Source: Sediminicola luteus (lineage in GTDB: Bacteria; Bacteroidota; Bacteroidia; Flavobacteriales; Flavobacteriaceae). From it: a DNA stretch of 64,000 nucleotides. The notes beneath the pieces are model-generated. The model saw only the letters and a program-made list of their open reading frames with translations, searched no databases and had not been told where the DNA came from. Location: NCBI RefSeq assembly GCF_002514735.1, contig NZ_KZ300477.1, forward strand, positions 63,879-127,878, in the 5' to 3' direction. How positions within the stretch are numbered: position 1 is the first letter of the stretch; the number at the start of each line of letters is the position of its first letter. The position numbers were made by a program, and so were the translations under genes. Below, in pieces: positions 8,497-18,666 of the stretch.

Positions 8497-11322
8497 ATGA
8501 AACTGACTAGACTTTTAAAGTGCTTCTTTACACTGGCCGTAATGGCGTTGTGTACCCAAGCCGTGTCGGCACAAGAAGGAAACCTTCAGGGGACCTTGCT
8601 CGATGAAAACGGTTTAAAAATACCTTTTGGATCGGTTATGATCGAAAGTTTGCAACGCGGTGCCATCTCAGATGCCGATGGTAAATTCTTTTTATTGGGC
8701 CTCCCTGCCGGAGACCACACCCTAAAAGTGGTTTTTTTAGGATATGCCGACCAAGAGCTGCCCGTAAACATCCAGGCCGATGAGACTACCTCGGTCGTAG
8801 TACGATTAGAGCAACAGGCCGAACAATTGGAAGGTGTTATGGTATTAGGCTCGAACGGCACGGCCAAAGCCTTGAACGCACAACGCAACAAACAGAACAT
8901 TACCAATATCGTTTCTACCGACCAGATCGGTAAGTATCCGGATGCCAACATCGGTGATGCCGTAAAACGTATACCCGGTATTACCATGCAGGTAGATCAA
9001 GGTGAGGCCCGGAACATAATCGTACGTGGTCTGGCTCCACAATTAAACTCGGTAACCTTAAATGGTAGCCGTATCCCATCCGCCGAAGGCGATAACCGTA
9101 ATGTGCAAATGGATTTGATTCCTTCGGATATGATCCAAACCATTGAAGTAAATAAGGCCGTTACCCCAGATATGGATGCCGACGCCTTGGGGGGTTCTGT
9201 AAACCTAGTTACCCGCTCTTCGCCCCAAAACTTCCGATTGGCCGCTACGGCCGGGGGCGGTATCAACTTTATTACCGACAAAAGGATCTTGAACGCCTCT
9301 TTTTTGGTAGGCGATCGATCGGCCAATGAAAAATTCGGTTGGATGGTAAGTGCCTCTATACACGATAGCGATTTTGGCTCGCATAATGTAGAGGCCGAAT
9401 GGGAAAACGAGGCCGAAGTAGAGATCGATGGTGAAGATGAAGATATCGAAGTGGCGCCATACGTAGGGGAATCCGATATACGTACCTATTTGGTACAACG
9501 TATCCGTCGCAGTTTTTCCGTGAATCTAGATTACGCCTTCGACGCCAACAATACCATTTACCTAAAAAGTATGTACAACTGGCGCGACGATCGCGAAAAC
9601 CGTTTTCGTTTGCGCTACCGTAAGATCGCCCCGCTTTTTGCCGACGACAACAGTACCATAACCGGTTTTGAAGGGGAAATACGCAGACAGACCAAAGGGG
9701 GTATCGATAACAATCGAAACAAGAATACCCGTTTAGAAGACCAGCGCATGCAAAACTACAGCCTTAGCGGTGACCATTTGTTCGGCAGCCTTAAAATGGA
9801 TTGGATGGCCTCGTATGCCGCTGCCTCCGAAGAGCGGTTGAACGAGCGCTATATCGAGTATGAATTGGGCGATGCCATAGGACTTAACCACAATGTAAGC
9901 AACCCGCGCTATCCGTTTATTAGTCCGGCCAATGCCTCCGACGCCTCTTTAGACAATTTCGAGCTCAAGGAAATTACCGAGGAAAACCAGTTTACCGAAG
10001 AAAAGGATTTTAACGCCTTTTTAAACTTCGAGTTACCAACCGACCTCTTCGGACAGGGCGATGGTACCGTAAAATTCGGCGGTCGCTTACGTTCTAAAAA
10101 CAAAGACCGCGACAACAACTTCTACGAATTCTCGCCAACCGGGGATGAATTCGATACCATGAGTGACCAACCTTTACGCAACATCAGCGATCCCGATTTC
10201 TTGGCCGGACCACAGTACCAAGCCGGTGAGTTCGTCGATCAAAATTTCTTGGGAGGCCTTAACTTAAATGACAGCAGCCGCTTTGAAAAAGAAGACGTAC
10301 CAGACGAATACGTACGCGCGAACTATGATGTATCGGAAAAGGTATACGGCGGGTATGTAATGGCCGACCAACCCTTATCTTCTCGATTGAACCTTTTGGC
10401 CGGTATCCGTTTAGAGCACACCAATCTGGAGGCCACCGGTAACGAAATTCAAGATGAAGAGGAAGTGATCGGCACCATCACCGAATCCAATTCCTATACC
10501 AACATTTTACCGAGTATACACTTAAAGTACAACCTTACCGACAAAACCATCTTGCGTTTGGCCTGGACCAACACCTTGGCCCGACCCAATTATGCCGATT
10601 TGGTACCCAGTGAGGACACTATTGAGGAAGATGAGGAAATTTTCCGTGGTAACCCCGATTTGGATGCTACTACTTCAATGAACTTCGATTTGATGGCAGA
10701 ACACTACTTTAACAATGTAGGTATAATCTCCGGAGGCTTGTTTTACAAAGACATCAACGATTTCATCTATACCTATCAATCGGAAGATGCCGCTACAGGT
10801 TATGATGTTTTCCAACCCCAAAATGGCGACAAAGCCTCTGTATTCGGGGCCGAAGTATCGTTCCAGCGCCAATTGGATTTCTTACCCGGTTTTGCCAAAA
10901 ACTTTAGTTTGATGCTCAACTACACCTATTTAACCTCATCCGCCGATGGTATCCGTAATGAAGACGGTGAAGAACGCACCGATTTGGATCTGCCGGGTAC
11001 TTCGCCTAATATGTTCAATGGATCTTTGGCCTATGCCGGCAAAAAATTGAACTTGCGACTTTCGGTAAACTATTCCGATGCCTATTTGGATGAGATAGGT
11101 GGTAGCGCCTTTACCGACCGTTATTACGACGAGCAGTTCTTAATGGATTTCAACGCCTCATATGCGGTAAACAAAAACCTAAGCATTTATATGGACCTGA
11201 ACAATATGACCAATCAGGCCCTACGCTATTACCAAGGTGATGTAAACCGCACCATGCAAATGGAATATTACGGAAGAAGGCTCACCTTCGGACTGAAATA
11301 TAACCTTTTCGGTAAGCAATAA
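8497..11322 (+). CDS. TonB-dependent receptor, phytate locus
   Basis: Outer-membrane active transporter, 941 aa. Signal peptide residues 1-25 (ends AVSA), then a carboxypeptidase-regulatory-like beta-sandwich domain (about 27-110: GTLLDENGLKIPFGSVMIE, SDADGKFFLLGLPAGDH). The plug domain (about 125-245) includes DANIGDAVKRIPGI and the stretch IPSDMIQTIEVNKAVTPDMD, which resembles the TIGR01782 type. The 22-strand barrel ends RRLTFGLKYNLFGKQ. The phytase lipoprotein gene begins 80 nt downstream with no terminator between, so the pair is probably an operon that takes up inositol phosphates or their products. Substrate assignment is by context only. Confidence 0.93.
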   Translation: MKLTRLLKCFFTLAVMALCTQAVSAQEGNLQGTLLDENGLKIPFGSVMIESLQRGAISDADGKFFLLGLPAGDHTLKVVFLGYADQELPVNIQADETTSVVVRLEQQAEQLEGVMVLGSNGTAKALNAQRNKQNITNIVSTDQIGKYPDANIGDAVKRIPGITMQVDQGEARNIIVRGLAPQLNSVTLNGSRIPSAEGDNRNVQMDLIPSDMIQTIEVNKAVTPDMDADALGGSVNLVTRSSPQNFRLAATAGGGINFITDKRILNASFLVGDRSANEKFGWMVSASIHDSDFGSHNVEAEWENEAEVEIDGEDEDIEVAPYVGESDIRTYLVQRIRRSFSVNLDYAFDANNTIYLKSMYNWRDDRENRFRLRYRKIAPLFADDNSTITGFEGEIRRQTKGGIDNNRNKNTRLEDQRMQNYSLSGDHLFGSLKMDWMASYAAASEERLNERYIEYELGDAIGLNHNVSNPRYPFISPANASDASLDNFELKEITEENQFTEEKDFNAFLNFELPTDLFGQGDGTVKFGGRLRSKNKDRDNNFYEFSPTGDEFDTMSDQPLRNISDPDFLAGPQYQAGEFVDQNFLGGLNLNDSSRFEKEDVPDEYVRANYDVSEKVYGGYVMADQPLSSRLNLLAGIRLEHTNLEATGNEIQDEEEVIGTITESNSYTNILPSIHLKYNLTDKTILRLAWTNTLARPNYADLVPSEDTIEEDEEIFRGNPDLDATTSMNFDLMAEHYFNNVGIISGGLFYKDINDFIYTYQSEDAATGYDVFQPQNGDKASVFGAEVSFQRQLDFLPGFAKNFSLMLNYTYLTSSADGIRNEDGEERTDLDLPGTSPNMFNGSLAYAGKKLNLRLSVNYSDAYLDEIGGSAFTDRYYDEQFLMDFNASYAVNKNLSIYMDLNNMTNQALRYYQGDVNRTMQMEYYGRRLTFGLKYNLFGKQ

Positions 11323-11402
11323 TCTCATCACTATTGCCCGGAATTTTAATTAACGGGAAGCGGTCGCAGCAACCGCTTCCCAACTATTACAACCACTCGA
11401 AA

Positions 11403-12422
11403 ATGAAAGTATTACGATATATCCCCTTATTGATCTTCGCCGCCTGTGGACCCCAATTACCCGAAGTGGCGCCCGAGGTCATCACTGAAAAGACCCTACA
11501 CGATACCGACGACCCTGCCATTTGGGTAAACCCTAAGGACGCGGCACAAAGTATTGTTTTCGGCACCGATAAAGACACCAATGGGGCCATCTACGCCTTT
11601 GATCTAGATGGTAAGATTATTGAAGACAAAACGATTCGAAACGTAAAACGCCCCAACAATGTAGATTTGGAATATGGTTTCGCCCTAAACGATTCTACCC
11701 AAACCGACATTATCGTATTTACCGAACGGGAAGAAAAACGCATCCGTATGTTCTCGGTACCCGATATGCAGCCATTGGATAACGGCGGTTTCCCCGTTTT
11801 TACCGATGCCACGGGAGAAGAACAATTACCTATGGGCGTAGCTTTATACAAGAAACCCCAGACCGGCGACATCTATGCCATTGTGGGTCGTAAGACGGGG
11901 CCAACCGAAGGCTACCTATACCAATACCAATTACAGTCCGACGCTACCGGAATCTCGGCCAAACTAGTACGTAAGTTCGGTGGTTTCAGTGGTAAAAAAG
12001 AGATTGAGGCCATTGCGGTAGACAACGAAAAAGGCTTTGTGTATTACTCCGACGAAGGTCATGGCATTCGAAAATACCACGCCGATCCGGCCCAGGGCGA
12101 TGCCGAGATTTCCCTGTTCGGAAGCGAATACTTTAAAAAAGATATCGAAGGAATCGCCATTGCCCGGTACGACGACGGAAGCGGCTATCTATATGTCTCA
12201 AACCAACAGCGTCATTCGTTCGTGATCTTTGACCGAAATACCAACGCCTTTTTAGACGAATTGGATCTGACCACGGTAGAAACCGATGGTTGCGATGTGG
12301 TTACGGTTCCCATGGGACCGAAATTTCCCAATGGTCTGTTCGTATCCATGTCCGATTCCCAACAATTCTACTTTCATGATCTGGCCAAGATCAAACCGGG
12401 GCTTTACCCCAAACCCGAATAA
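11403..12422 (+). CDS. Beta-propeller phytase (3-phytase type), lipoprotein
   Basis: Hydrolyses phosphate from phytate (inositol hexakisphosphate) using calcium; six-bladed beta-propeller family. The start is placed at MKVLRYIPLLIFAACGPQL, a lipoprotein signal with lipobox FAAC, not at an upstream in-frame ATG whose extension has no signal character. 339 aa, a normal length. Hallmarks: DTDDPAIWVNPKDAAQSI near the mature N-terminus (family DDPAxWV), GTDKDTNGAIYAFDLDG, RPNNVDLEYGF, EIEAIAVDNEKGFVYYSDE and KDIEGIAIARYDDGSGYLYVS. Anchored to the outer membrane or surface beside its partner TonB receptor; the receptor-phytase pairing is known from other Bacteroidota and Xanthomonads. A terminator follows. 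Confidence 0.93.
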   Translation: MKVLRYIPLLIFAACGPQLPEVAPEVITEKTLHDTDDPAIWVNPKDAAQSIVFGTDKDTNGAIYAFDLDGKIIEDKTIRNVKRPNNVDLEYGFALNDSTQTDIIVFTEREEKRIRMFSVPDMQPLDNGGFPVFTDATGEEQLPMGVALYKKPQTGDIYAIVGRKTGPTEGYLYQYQLQSDATGISAKLVRKFGGFSGKKEIEAIAVDNEKGFVYYSDEGHGIRKYHADPAQGDAEISLFGSEYFKKDIEGIAIARYDDGSGYLYVSNQQRHSFVIFDRNTNAFLDELDLTTVETDGCDVVTVPMGPKFPNGLFVSMSDSQQFYFHDLAKIKPGLYPKPE

Positions 12423-12451
12423 GGTCCAAATCATCCCACATATACTCCGTT

Positions 12452-12476
12452 AAGGCCGCAAAATGCGGCCTTTTCG
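12452..12476 (+). terminator. Terminator of the phytase operon
   Basis: AAGGCCGCA and TGCGGCCTT form a perfect 9-bp stem around AAA, followed by TTTTCG. Confidence 0.85.
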
Positions 12477-12823
12477 ATTTATAACGGCAAAGTACTCAGG
12501 CATAAACCCACAAACTGCCATATTTTGCCATTTATCACTTAAAAAACAGCAAGTTTTACAATAGAAGCTTCCTGTTATACAAGTTTCGTTCTTATATGAG
12601 ACGTTGTGTAGTAGATTCGCCTCGAATTTAACGGCACAACTATGTAATGCTTTTTTCATCCTATTGACACGCAAGGTGTAACAACCTATAGAACTGTCTC
12701 CCAAAACCTTTGTCAGCAATCAGCTTGCTCAATACTACTTTACGTATTGGGGTAGCCTTGTATGGCCTAATTTTAAGAAAAAGTGCTCCATTAAGCGCCA
12801 CCAAACCAAACTACCCTACCATT
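12477..12823. other. Long leader/intergenic region ahead of the first T9SS adhesin-like gene
   Basis: 347 nt without a convincing gene. An open frame on the minus strand (12450-12719) has no family resemblance and spans the terminator. No exact TAnnTTTG box was found; CATATTTTGCC near 12520 is one base short. The region may hold an unrecognised promoter or leader. Confidence 0.4.
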
Positions 12824-15544
12824 ATGAAACGATTTCTACTATTTGTTTTTATCGGGCATCTTAGCTTTATTTCCTCGGCCCAAGTGGGCATCAGTAAAAC
12901 CGGCGATGGTGCTGGAGCCAACAATACCGGTCCATACAACACCTTTGTTGGCGACTCATCTGGCTATTCCAACACTACGGGTCGCTTCAATGTGTTTTTC
13001 GGCTATAAGGCCGGTTACTCCTATTCCAACTCCAGTGGAGATCAAGTAATTATTGGGTCCGAGGCCGGTGAAACTGGGACAGGAGGTGGCGATGCGGTTA
13101 TCATAGGTGCCAGAGCCGGGCAAAACAACATAGGGCTCGACAACGTATTTATAGGTACCGAGGCAGGCCAGGACAATACCTCAGGTAATGATAATGTATT
13201 TGTTGGGGAAGAAGCAGGCGAAAATAACCTTACCGGCAGTAGAAATGTATTTATTGGAGAAGATGCGGGTCATAATAATACAACAGGTTACAACAACACC
13301 TTCGTCGGCAGAACATCCGGAGCCCAAAACACTACGGGCTTTAGAAATACGGCCGTAGGAAACGATTCGGGTTACTCCTTAACTACCGGAAACAACAATA
13401 CTATGATCGGGGAAAATGCCGGGTACTATGTTTCTACTGGGGAAGAAAACACTTTTTTAGGCCTAAGGGCCGGTTACCGTACCCGTTACACTTCCCAAAA
13501 CACCTTTGTGGGGACAAGGGCGGGTGAATACAATAATAGTACCAATACCAATTCGGCAACAAGAGCTTCCAGAAATACCTACTTGGGGTATATGGCAGGA
13601 GAGAACAACAGGGAAGGGGCCGATAACGTGGTCATTGGCGCCAATGCCAATTTTACTGCTAATGGGGCCAACACAGGAAACCCAACCAACCAACGAAACA
13701 TTCTTATTGGTTCAGGGGCACGTATTGGCACTTCCACCATTACGGGGATTAACAATGGTTTGGTCATTGGCTACAATGCTGTGATAGGCCGTAACAGCAA
13801 TATGGTTGTCGGGAATTTATCAGAAGCCCGAAGCGATTACGATATGGTCATTGGGAATGATGCCCATGCCAATAGTACGGGAACCCATAAAATGGCCATA
13901 GGGTATCAAACCATGGTGGAAGGGAATCGTACCATGGCCATAGGCGCTTACGCCCGGGCTATGTTCAACAATAGTATCGCTATTGGGTATGCGGCCCAGA
14001 CTACTGCAGAAAACACTATGCTATTAGGTGGGGCCAATCAACCCCTGAGCGTGGGTATTGGTACCGATGCCCCCAATACCAAAGCCTCTTTAGACTTGGC
14101 CGATGTAGACAAAGGCTTTTTGGTCAATAGGCTTACGAATGCCGAACGTACCGCCATGGAAACCGACCTAGGGGTAACGGAAGCGGGCATGTTATTGTAC
14201 AATACCGACGATAGCCTATTAATGCTATGGAACGGTGCGGATTGGGAAAACATGAAAAGTGGCACCGTGGTGGTAGATACTTTTCGACTGAATAATGATA
14301 TATTGGAATTGTCGCTTCAAGGTGATGGGCAAACTGCCAAAACGGTAGATTTAACCCCATATTTAGACAATACCGATGCCCAGGCCTTAGCCTTGAACGC
14401 CCATACACTTTCCATTTCTGGTAATGCGACTACCATAGACCTTTCGGCCTATGCCGACAATACCGATTCGCAGACCTTAACCTTAACCGGTGCCAACCTT
14501 AGTATAAGTGGTGGTAATACGGTAGACCTAAGTAGCCTGCAAGGCGGCGGGGGTAGCGGTACCGATGACCAAGTATTGAGTCTCAACGGCTCCCAATTGA
14601 CTCTTGAAGATGGCGGAAATGTGGATTTATCTGCCTTTTTGGACAATACCGACGACCAAAGCTTGGCCTTGAACGCCCATACCCTTTCCATTTCGGGCAC
14701 TACCTCAACGGTAGATCTTTCGGCCTATGCCGACAATACCGATTCACAAAACCTTACGTTAACCGGAGCTAATCTCAGTATTAGTGGTGGTAATTCGGTT
14801 GATCTAAGTAGTCTGCAAGGCAGTGGTGGCAGTGGTACCGATGACCAAGTATTAAGTCTTGTCGGAAACCAGTTGAGCTTGGAAGATGGGGGCAGTGTAG
14901 ACCTATCGGTTTATTTGGATGACAGCGACGATCAAACCTTGACCCTGACCGGGGCCAACCTTAGCATCAGTGGCGGCAACAGCATTGATTTAAGCAGTTT
15001 ACAGAATGGTTCGGCCACCGACGACCAAAATTTGAGCGGGGCCACACTATCCGGTCAGACCTTGAACATCGGTATCGAAAACGGGAATTCGGTTTCGGTA
15101 AATTTAAGCGGACTTACCGAAGCTTTGGTAGACCAAAACACCCAACAACAAACATTGATCGATGCCCAACAGCAAACCATAACCGAATTACAAAACCACT
15201 TGGATGCCCTATTGGCCCGCGTAACCGCCTTAGAAGCCTGTGCATGCGAAAACGACCCCGGTTCGGGCAGTGGCAAAACCCCAAACGGCCCCACCCTGTT
15301 CAAAAACAGTCCGAATCCGTTCGGACAGCAAACGGTAATTGAATTCTACGTTCCGGAGACCTCAAAAAGGGCCGAATTGGTTATCAGTCAGGTAAACGGT
15401 TCCGTGGTTTCCAAAAAGGTCATAGTACCTCAAGGCATGGGGGCAATCAACTTTAATGAACGACTGGCTACAGGTATATACATATGTACCTTGGTAGTCG
15501 ACGGAAAACGAATAGACAGCTTAAAAATGGCGGTAAAAAGATAA
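12824..15544 (+). CDS. T9SS-secreted repeat adhesin-like protein, paralog 1
   Basis: Large surface or secreted protein, 906 aa from the chosen start MKRFLLFVFIGHLSFISSAQ (signal peptide); an in-frame start 38 codons earlier has no signal character. Residues about 30-400 are YadA-head-like repeats of roughly 14-22 residues (NTFVGDSSGYSNTTGRFN, NVFIGTEAGQDNTSG) that should form a left-handed beta-roll. About 480-780 are stalk repeats (DNTDxQxLxL...LSISG...VDLSxY). A short coiled coil follows (QQQTITELQNHLDALLARVTALEACAC). The last about 85 residues are a type A T9SS sorting domain (SPNPFGQQTVIEFYVPE ... ATGIYICTLVVDGKR). The trimeric-autotransporter look without a type V barrel implies T9SS export. 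A near-identical layout lies in tandem downstream. Confidence 0.88.
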   Translation: MKRFLLFVFIGHLSFISSAQVGISKTGDGAGANNTGPYNTFVGDSSGYSNTTGRFNVFFGYKAGYSYSNSSGDQVIIGSEAGETGTGGGDAVIIGARAGQNNIGLDNVFIGTEAGQDNTSGNDNVFVGEEAGENNLTGSRNVFIGEDAGHNNTTGYNNTFVGRTSGAQNTTGFRNTAVGNDSGYSLTTGNNNTMIGENAGYYVSTGEENTFLGLRAGYRTRYTSQNTFVGTRAGEYNNSTNTNSATRASRNTYLGYMAGENNREGADNVVIGANANFTANGANTGNPTNQRNILIGSGARIGTSTITGINNGLVIGYNAVIGRNSNMVVGNLSEARSDYDMVIGNDAHANSTGTHKMAIGYQTMVEGNRTMAIGAYARAMFNNSIAIGYAAQTTAENTMLLGGANQPLSVGIGTDAPNTKASLDLADVDKGFLVNRLTNAERTAMETDLGVTEAGMLLYNTDDSLLMLWNGADWENMKSGTVVVDTFRLNNDILELSLQGDGQTAKTVDLTPYLDNTDAQALALNAHTLSISGNATTIDLSAYADNTDSQTLTLTGANLSISGGNTVDLSSLQGGGGSGTDDQVLSLNGSQLTLEDGGNVDLSAFLDNTDDQSLALNAHTLSISGTTSTVDLSAYADNTDSQNLTLTGANLSISGGNSVDLSSLQGSGGSGTDDQVLSLVGNQLSLEDGGSVDLSVYLDDSDDQTLTLTGANLSISGGNSIDLSSLQNGSATDDQNLSGATLSGQTLNIGIENGNSVSVNLSGLTEALVDQNTQQQTLIDAQQQTITELQNHLDALLARVTALEACACENDPGSGSGKTPNGPTLFKNSPNPFGQQTVIEFYVPETSKRAELVISQVNGSVVSKKVIVPQGMGAINFNERLATGIYICTLVVDGKRIDSLKMAVKR

Positions 15545-15598
15545 GGGCCATGGTAAGGTCGTAAGTCTAGCATCGCAATTGTTCCATCAAAAATTAAG

Positions 15599-15631
15599 AG
15601 GCCGTTTTTCGTTCTGAAACACGGCCTTTTG
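15599..15631 (+). terminator. Terminator after T9SS paralog 1
   Basis: AGGCCGT (15599-15605) pairs with ACGGCCT (15621-15627), then TTTGTCGTTTT. The remaining stretch to 15843 (about 210 nt) shows no other feature; it should hold the promoter of paralog 2. Confidence 0.75.
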
Positions 15632-15843
15632 TCGTTTTACATCTTCTTTGGGATTTAGGCTCTTCTCCAATAGGGTTTTATCTTACAAACCCTCTGTTTT
15701 TAGCCTTTTTGGGTGTTTCTTCACAACTTTTCCAACGGATTTTACAACAATTTTTTCATGATGGTTTGTCCCTCAACGTAGTTTCCCATGATTAAAAATT
15801 ACAGACCCATTTATTCTGTAAGAAAAAGTTCAAACCAAATCAT

Positions 15844-18666
15844 ATGAAACACATATTGTTACCGCTGGCCCTACTTTGTTTTAGCATAGGGATCCAAGCT
15901 CAGAGTAATAATTACCATGCCGGAAATGCCGCTGGCGAATCGAATACAACTGGAGACAGGAACACCTTTATTGCCGATTCTTCAGGTTACGCGACCACTT
16001 CGGGTAGTGAGAATGTATTCTTGGGATACCGGGCAGGCAGCAAACTCAGTGACGACAGTGATTTTGTAATCATAGGCACCAACGCCGCCGCCCTTTCCGA
16101 AGATGGTTGGGACAATGTTATCATAGGAACCCGGGCCGGAATGCACAATCACGATGGTGACAATGTATTTGTGGGCACCGAAGCCGGTTACCATAACTCC
16201 GATGGTGGCGACAATACTTTTATTGGTGAACGGGCAGGTATGCGGGTAACAACCGGAGATGACAATACCTATATTGGGCATAAAGCCGGGGCTTCCGGCT
16301 ATAGCATCACAAGCAGTAATCCAGCACTGGGATCTGATAATACTGCCGTAGGTAGTTCAGCTGGGTACAATTTAACATCGGGTTACCGAAATACTGCCAT
16401 AGGAAATGAAGCCGGTTACGATCTAACCACGGGCTATCGAAATACTTTTGTAGGTGATTCTGCCGGAACCGATGTAGGTACAGGCCGCTATAATACCTTT
16501 ATTGGCCAGGCCGCTGGTGCGGCCACCGAACATACCAGCAATAATACCTTTGTAGGATTTAGGGCGGGTTACGACAACAACCGGACCAATCAAACGACTA
16601 AGTCCAACAACAACACCTACCTAGGGTTTAAGGCCGGAGCCACCAATCGTGTTGGTTTTGACAATGTAGTTATCGGAGCCAGTGCCGATTTTTCTTCATC
16701 TGGAAATAGTGGAAACGAACGAAATGTACTTATTGGAGCCAATTCTCGCGTTGGATCAACCTATAGCGGTAGAAATGATGCTGTGGTAATAGGTTACGAT
16801 GCACATACCGATTATAACCAGGCCATAACCATTGGTAGTTTAAGCCGTACCAAAAAAGATGGCGATATCAGTATCGGGTATGGGTCACAAACACAAGCCA
16901 ACGACAACTATAGAACAGGTATCGGTTACCTCGCCGATATTGACGGCGCCTACAGTATCGGAATCGGGTACCAAACCAAAATAGAAAAAGAGAACGGGCT
17001 GGCCCTGGGGTCAAATACCTTGGTACAAGGTATACAAGGAATTGCTCTGGGCGCCAATGCCCAAGTTCTCGACAGCTTGGGCATAGCTCTAGGCCACTTG
17101 GCCAAGACCTCAGCCAAAAACAGTATTGCCATAGGTCAAGAGGCCGAAGCCAGCGTGGCCCATACCATGGTTTTGGGTGGGGCAGCCCACCCCCTTAGCG
17201 TTGGTGTGGGAACCAACACCCCTAACCTCAGGGCCTCGGTAGATTTGGCCGATACCGACAAAGGGTTTCTAATCAACCGTTTGACCAATGCCCAACGGGC
17301 CACCTTGGAAGCCGACCTAACCCCTACCGAGGCGGGGCTACTCGTTTATGATACCGATGACCAGGCCCTACAAGCTTGGGATGGTACCGAATGGGGAACC
17401 ATTGTATCCGGGAATACTCAAATAGACACGCTCCGTATCGAAAACGACCTACTGGAAATATCCATTAAGAAGGATAATGAGCCTAAAAAAACAGTGGATT
17501 TAAGTCCGTATTTAGATAATACCGACTCCCAGTACCTTTCCTTAACCACAAACACCCTATCTATTTCTGGGAGTAGCACTACGGTAGATTTGGGGCAATA
17601 CCTTGACAATACCGATAACCAAGCCTTAAGCTTTAGTGGGAACACTTTAGGTATTTCGGGCCATACGGGCACCGTAGACCTTTCCGTTTATTTAGATAAT
17701 ACAGATGCCCAACAATTAAGTTTGGCTGGCACCAATCTAAGCATCGCCAATGGAAATACAGTCGATCTATCGGTTTTACAAGATGGAACCGGTTCCGACG
17801 ACCAACAATTACAACTGAGTGCCGACCAACTGAGCTTGGAAAACGGCGGCAGCATTGATCTTTCGGTTTACAAAGACAATACCGATACCCAACAATTAAG
17901 TCTGGCCGGTACCGATCTAAGCATAGCCAACGGAAATACGGTCGATTTATCAATCTTACAAGACGGTACCGGTACAGACGACCAACAACTACAATTAACG
18001 GCCGACCAACTGAGCTTGGAAAATGGGGGTAGCATTGACCTTTCGGTATATAAAGACAATACCGATGCCCAAACCTTAAGTCTGTCGGGTAGCCAATTGA
18101 ATATTAGTGGCGGTAACAGTATAGATTTAAGCAGCCTGCAAAATGGTTTAGCTACCGACGATCAAAATTTGAGCAATGCCTCTTTATCCGACCAAACCTT
18201 AACAATCGGTATAGAAAACGGCAATTCGGTTTCGGTAGATTTAAGTAGCCTAACAGCTGCCTTAATCGCCCAAAACAACCAACAACAACAGACCATTTCG
18301 GCATTACAAAATAGCTTGAACGAGTTACTGACCCGGGTAGCCGCCTTGGAAGATTGTGCATGTTCGAACGGTTCAGGTTCAGGATCCAACAATGGTAAAA
18401 ACCCAACCGAAGCCACCTTATATCAAAACATTCCCAACCCCTTCGGGCACGAAACCTTAATCAAATATTTTGTCCCCGAAAAAGCAAGAAGGGCCGAACT
18501 GATTATCAGTCAAATCAATGGTTCGGTAGTATCTAAAAAGACCTTGGTACCCGGAGGTATGGGCGAAATCAATTTTAATGAACGACTGGCCTCCGGAATC
18601 TACCTTTGTACTTTGGTAGTAGATGGCAAACGAATCGACACTAAGAAAATGGCGGTAAAAAACTAG
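15844..18666 (+). CDS. T9SS-secreted repeat adhesin-like protein, paralog 2
   Basis: Tandem paralog of the preceding gene, 940 aa, same architecture. Signal peptide MKHILLPLALLCFSIGIQAQ; YadA-head-like repeats about 25-430 (NTFIADSSGYATTSGSEN, NTAIGNEAGYDLTTGYRN); a transition block near 450-540 (NLRASVDLADTDKGFLINRL) that is almost the same in paralog 1; stalk repeats about 545-790 (DNTDAQQLSLAGTNLSIANG is the commonest unit); a coiled coil (NNQQQQTISALQNSLNELLTRV); then a type A T9SS sorting domain (IPNPFGHETLIKYFVPE). The C-termini of the two paralogs are the most similar part. Its stop codon overlaps the stop of the convergent DUF1080 gene (CTAG). Likely adhesion or matrix role; inference only. 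Confidence 0.88.
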   Translation: MKHILLPLALLCFSIGIQAQSNNYHAGNAAGESNTTGDRNTFIADSSGYATTSGSENVFLGYRAGSKLSDDSDFVIIGTNAAALSEDGWDNVIIGTRAGMHNHDGDNVFVGTEAGYHNSDGGDNTFIGERAGMRVTTGDDNTYIGHKAGASGYSITSSNPALGSDNTAVGSSAGYNLTSGYRNTAIGNEAGYDLTTGYRNTFVGDSAGTDVGTGRYNTFIGQAAGAATEHTSNNTFVGFRAGYDNNRTNQTTKSNNNTYLGFKAGATNRVGFDNVVIGASADFSSSGNSGNERNVLIGANSRVGSTYSGRNDAVVIGYDAHTDYNQAITIGSLSRTKKDGDISIGYGSQTQANDNYRTGIGYLADIDGAYSIGIGYQTKIEKENGLALGSNTLVQGIQGIALGANAQVLDSLGIALGHLAKTSAKNSIAIGQEAEASVAHTMVLGGAAHPLSVGVGTNTPNLRASVDLADTDKGFLINRLTNAQRATLEADLTPTEAGLLVYDTDDQALQAWDGTEWGTIVSGNTQIDTLRIENDLLEISIKKDNEPKKTVDLSPYLDNTDSQYLSLTTNTLSISGSSTTVDLGQYLDNTDNQALSFSGNTLGISGHTGTVDLSVYLDNTDAQQLSLAGTNLSIANGNTVDLSVLQDGTGSDDQQLQLSADQLSLENGGSIDLSVYKDNTDTQQLSLAGTDLSIANGNTVDLSILQDGTGTDDQQLQLTADQLSLENGGSIDLSVYKDNTDAQTLSLSGSQLNISGGNSIDLSSLQNGLATDDQNLSNASLSDQTLTIGIENGNSVSVDLSSLTAALIAQNNQQQQTISALQNSLNELLTRVAALEDCACSNGSGSGSNNGKNPTEATLYQNIPNPFGHETLIKYFVPEKARRAELIISQINGSVVSKKTLVPGGMGEINFNERLASGIYLCTLVVDGKRIDTKKMAVKN

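Noticed and set aside
12450-12719. 89-codon minus-strand open frame between phytase and the T9SS gene
   Set aside because: It covers the phytase terminator and has unlike composition (many Cys, Lys, Asn), with no recognisable domain.
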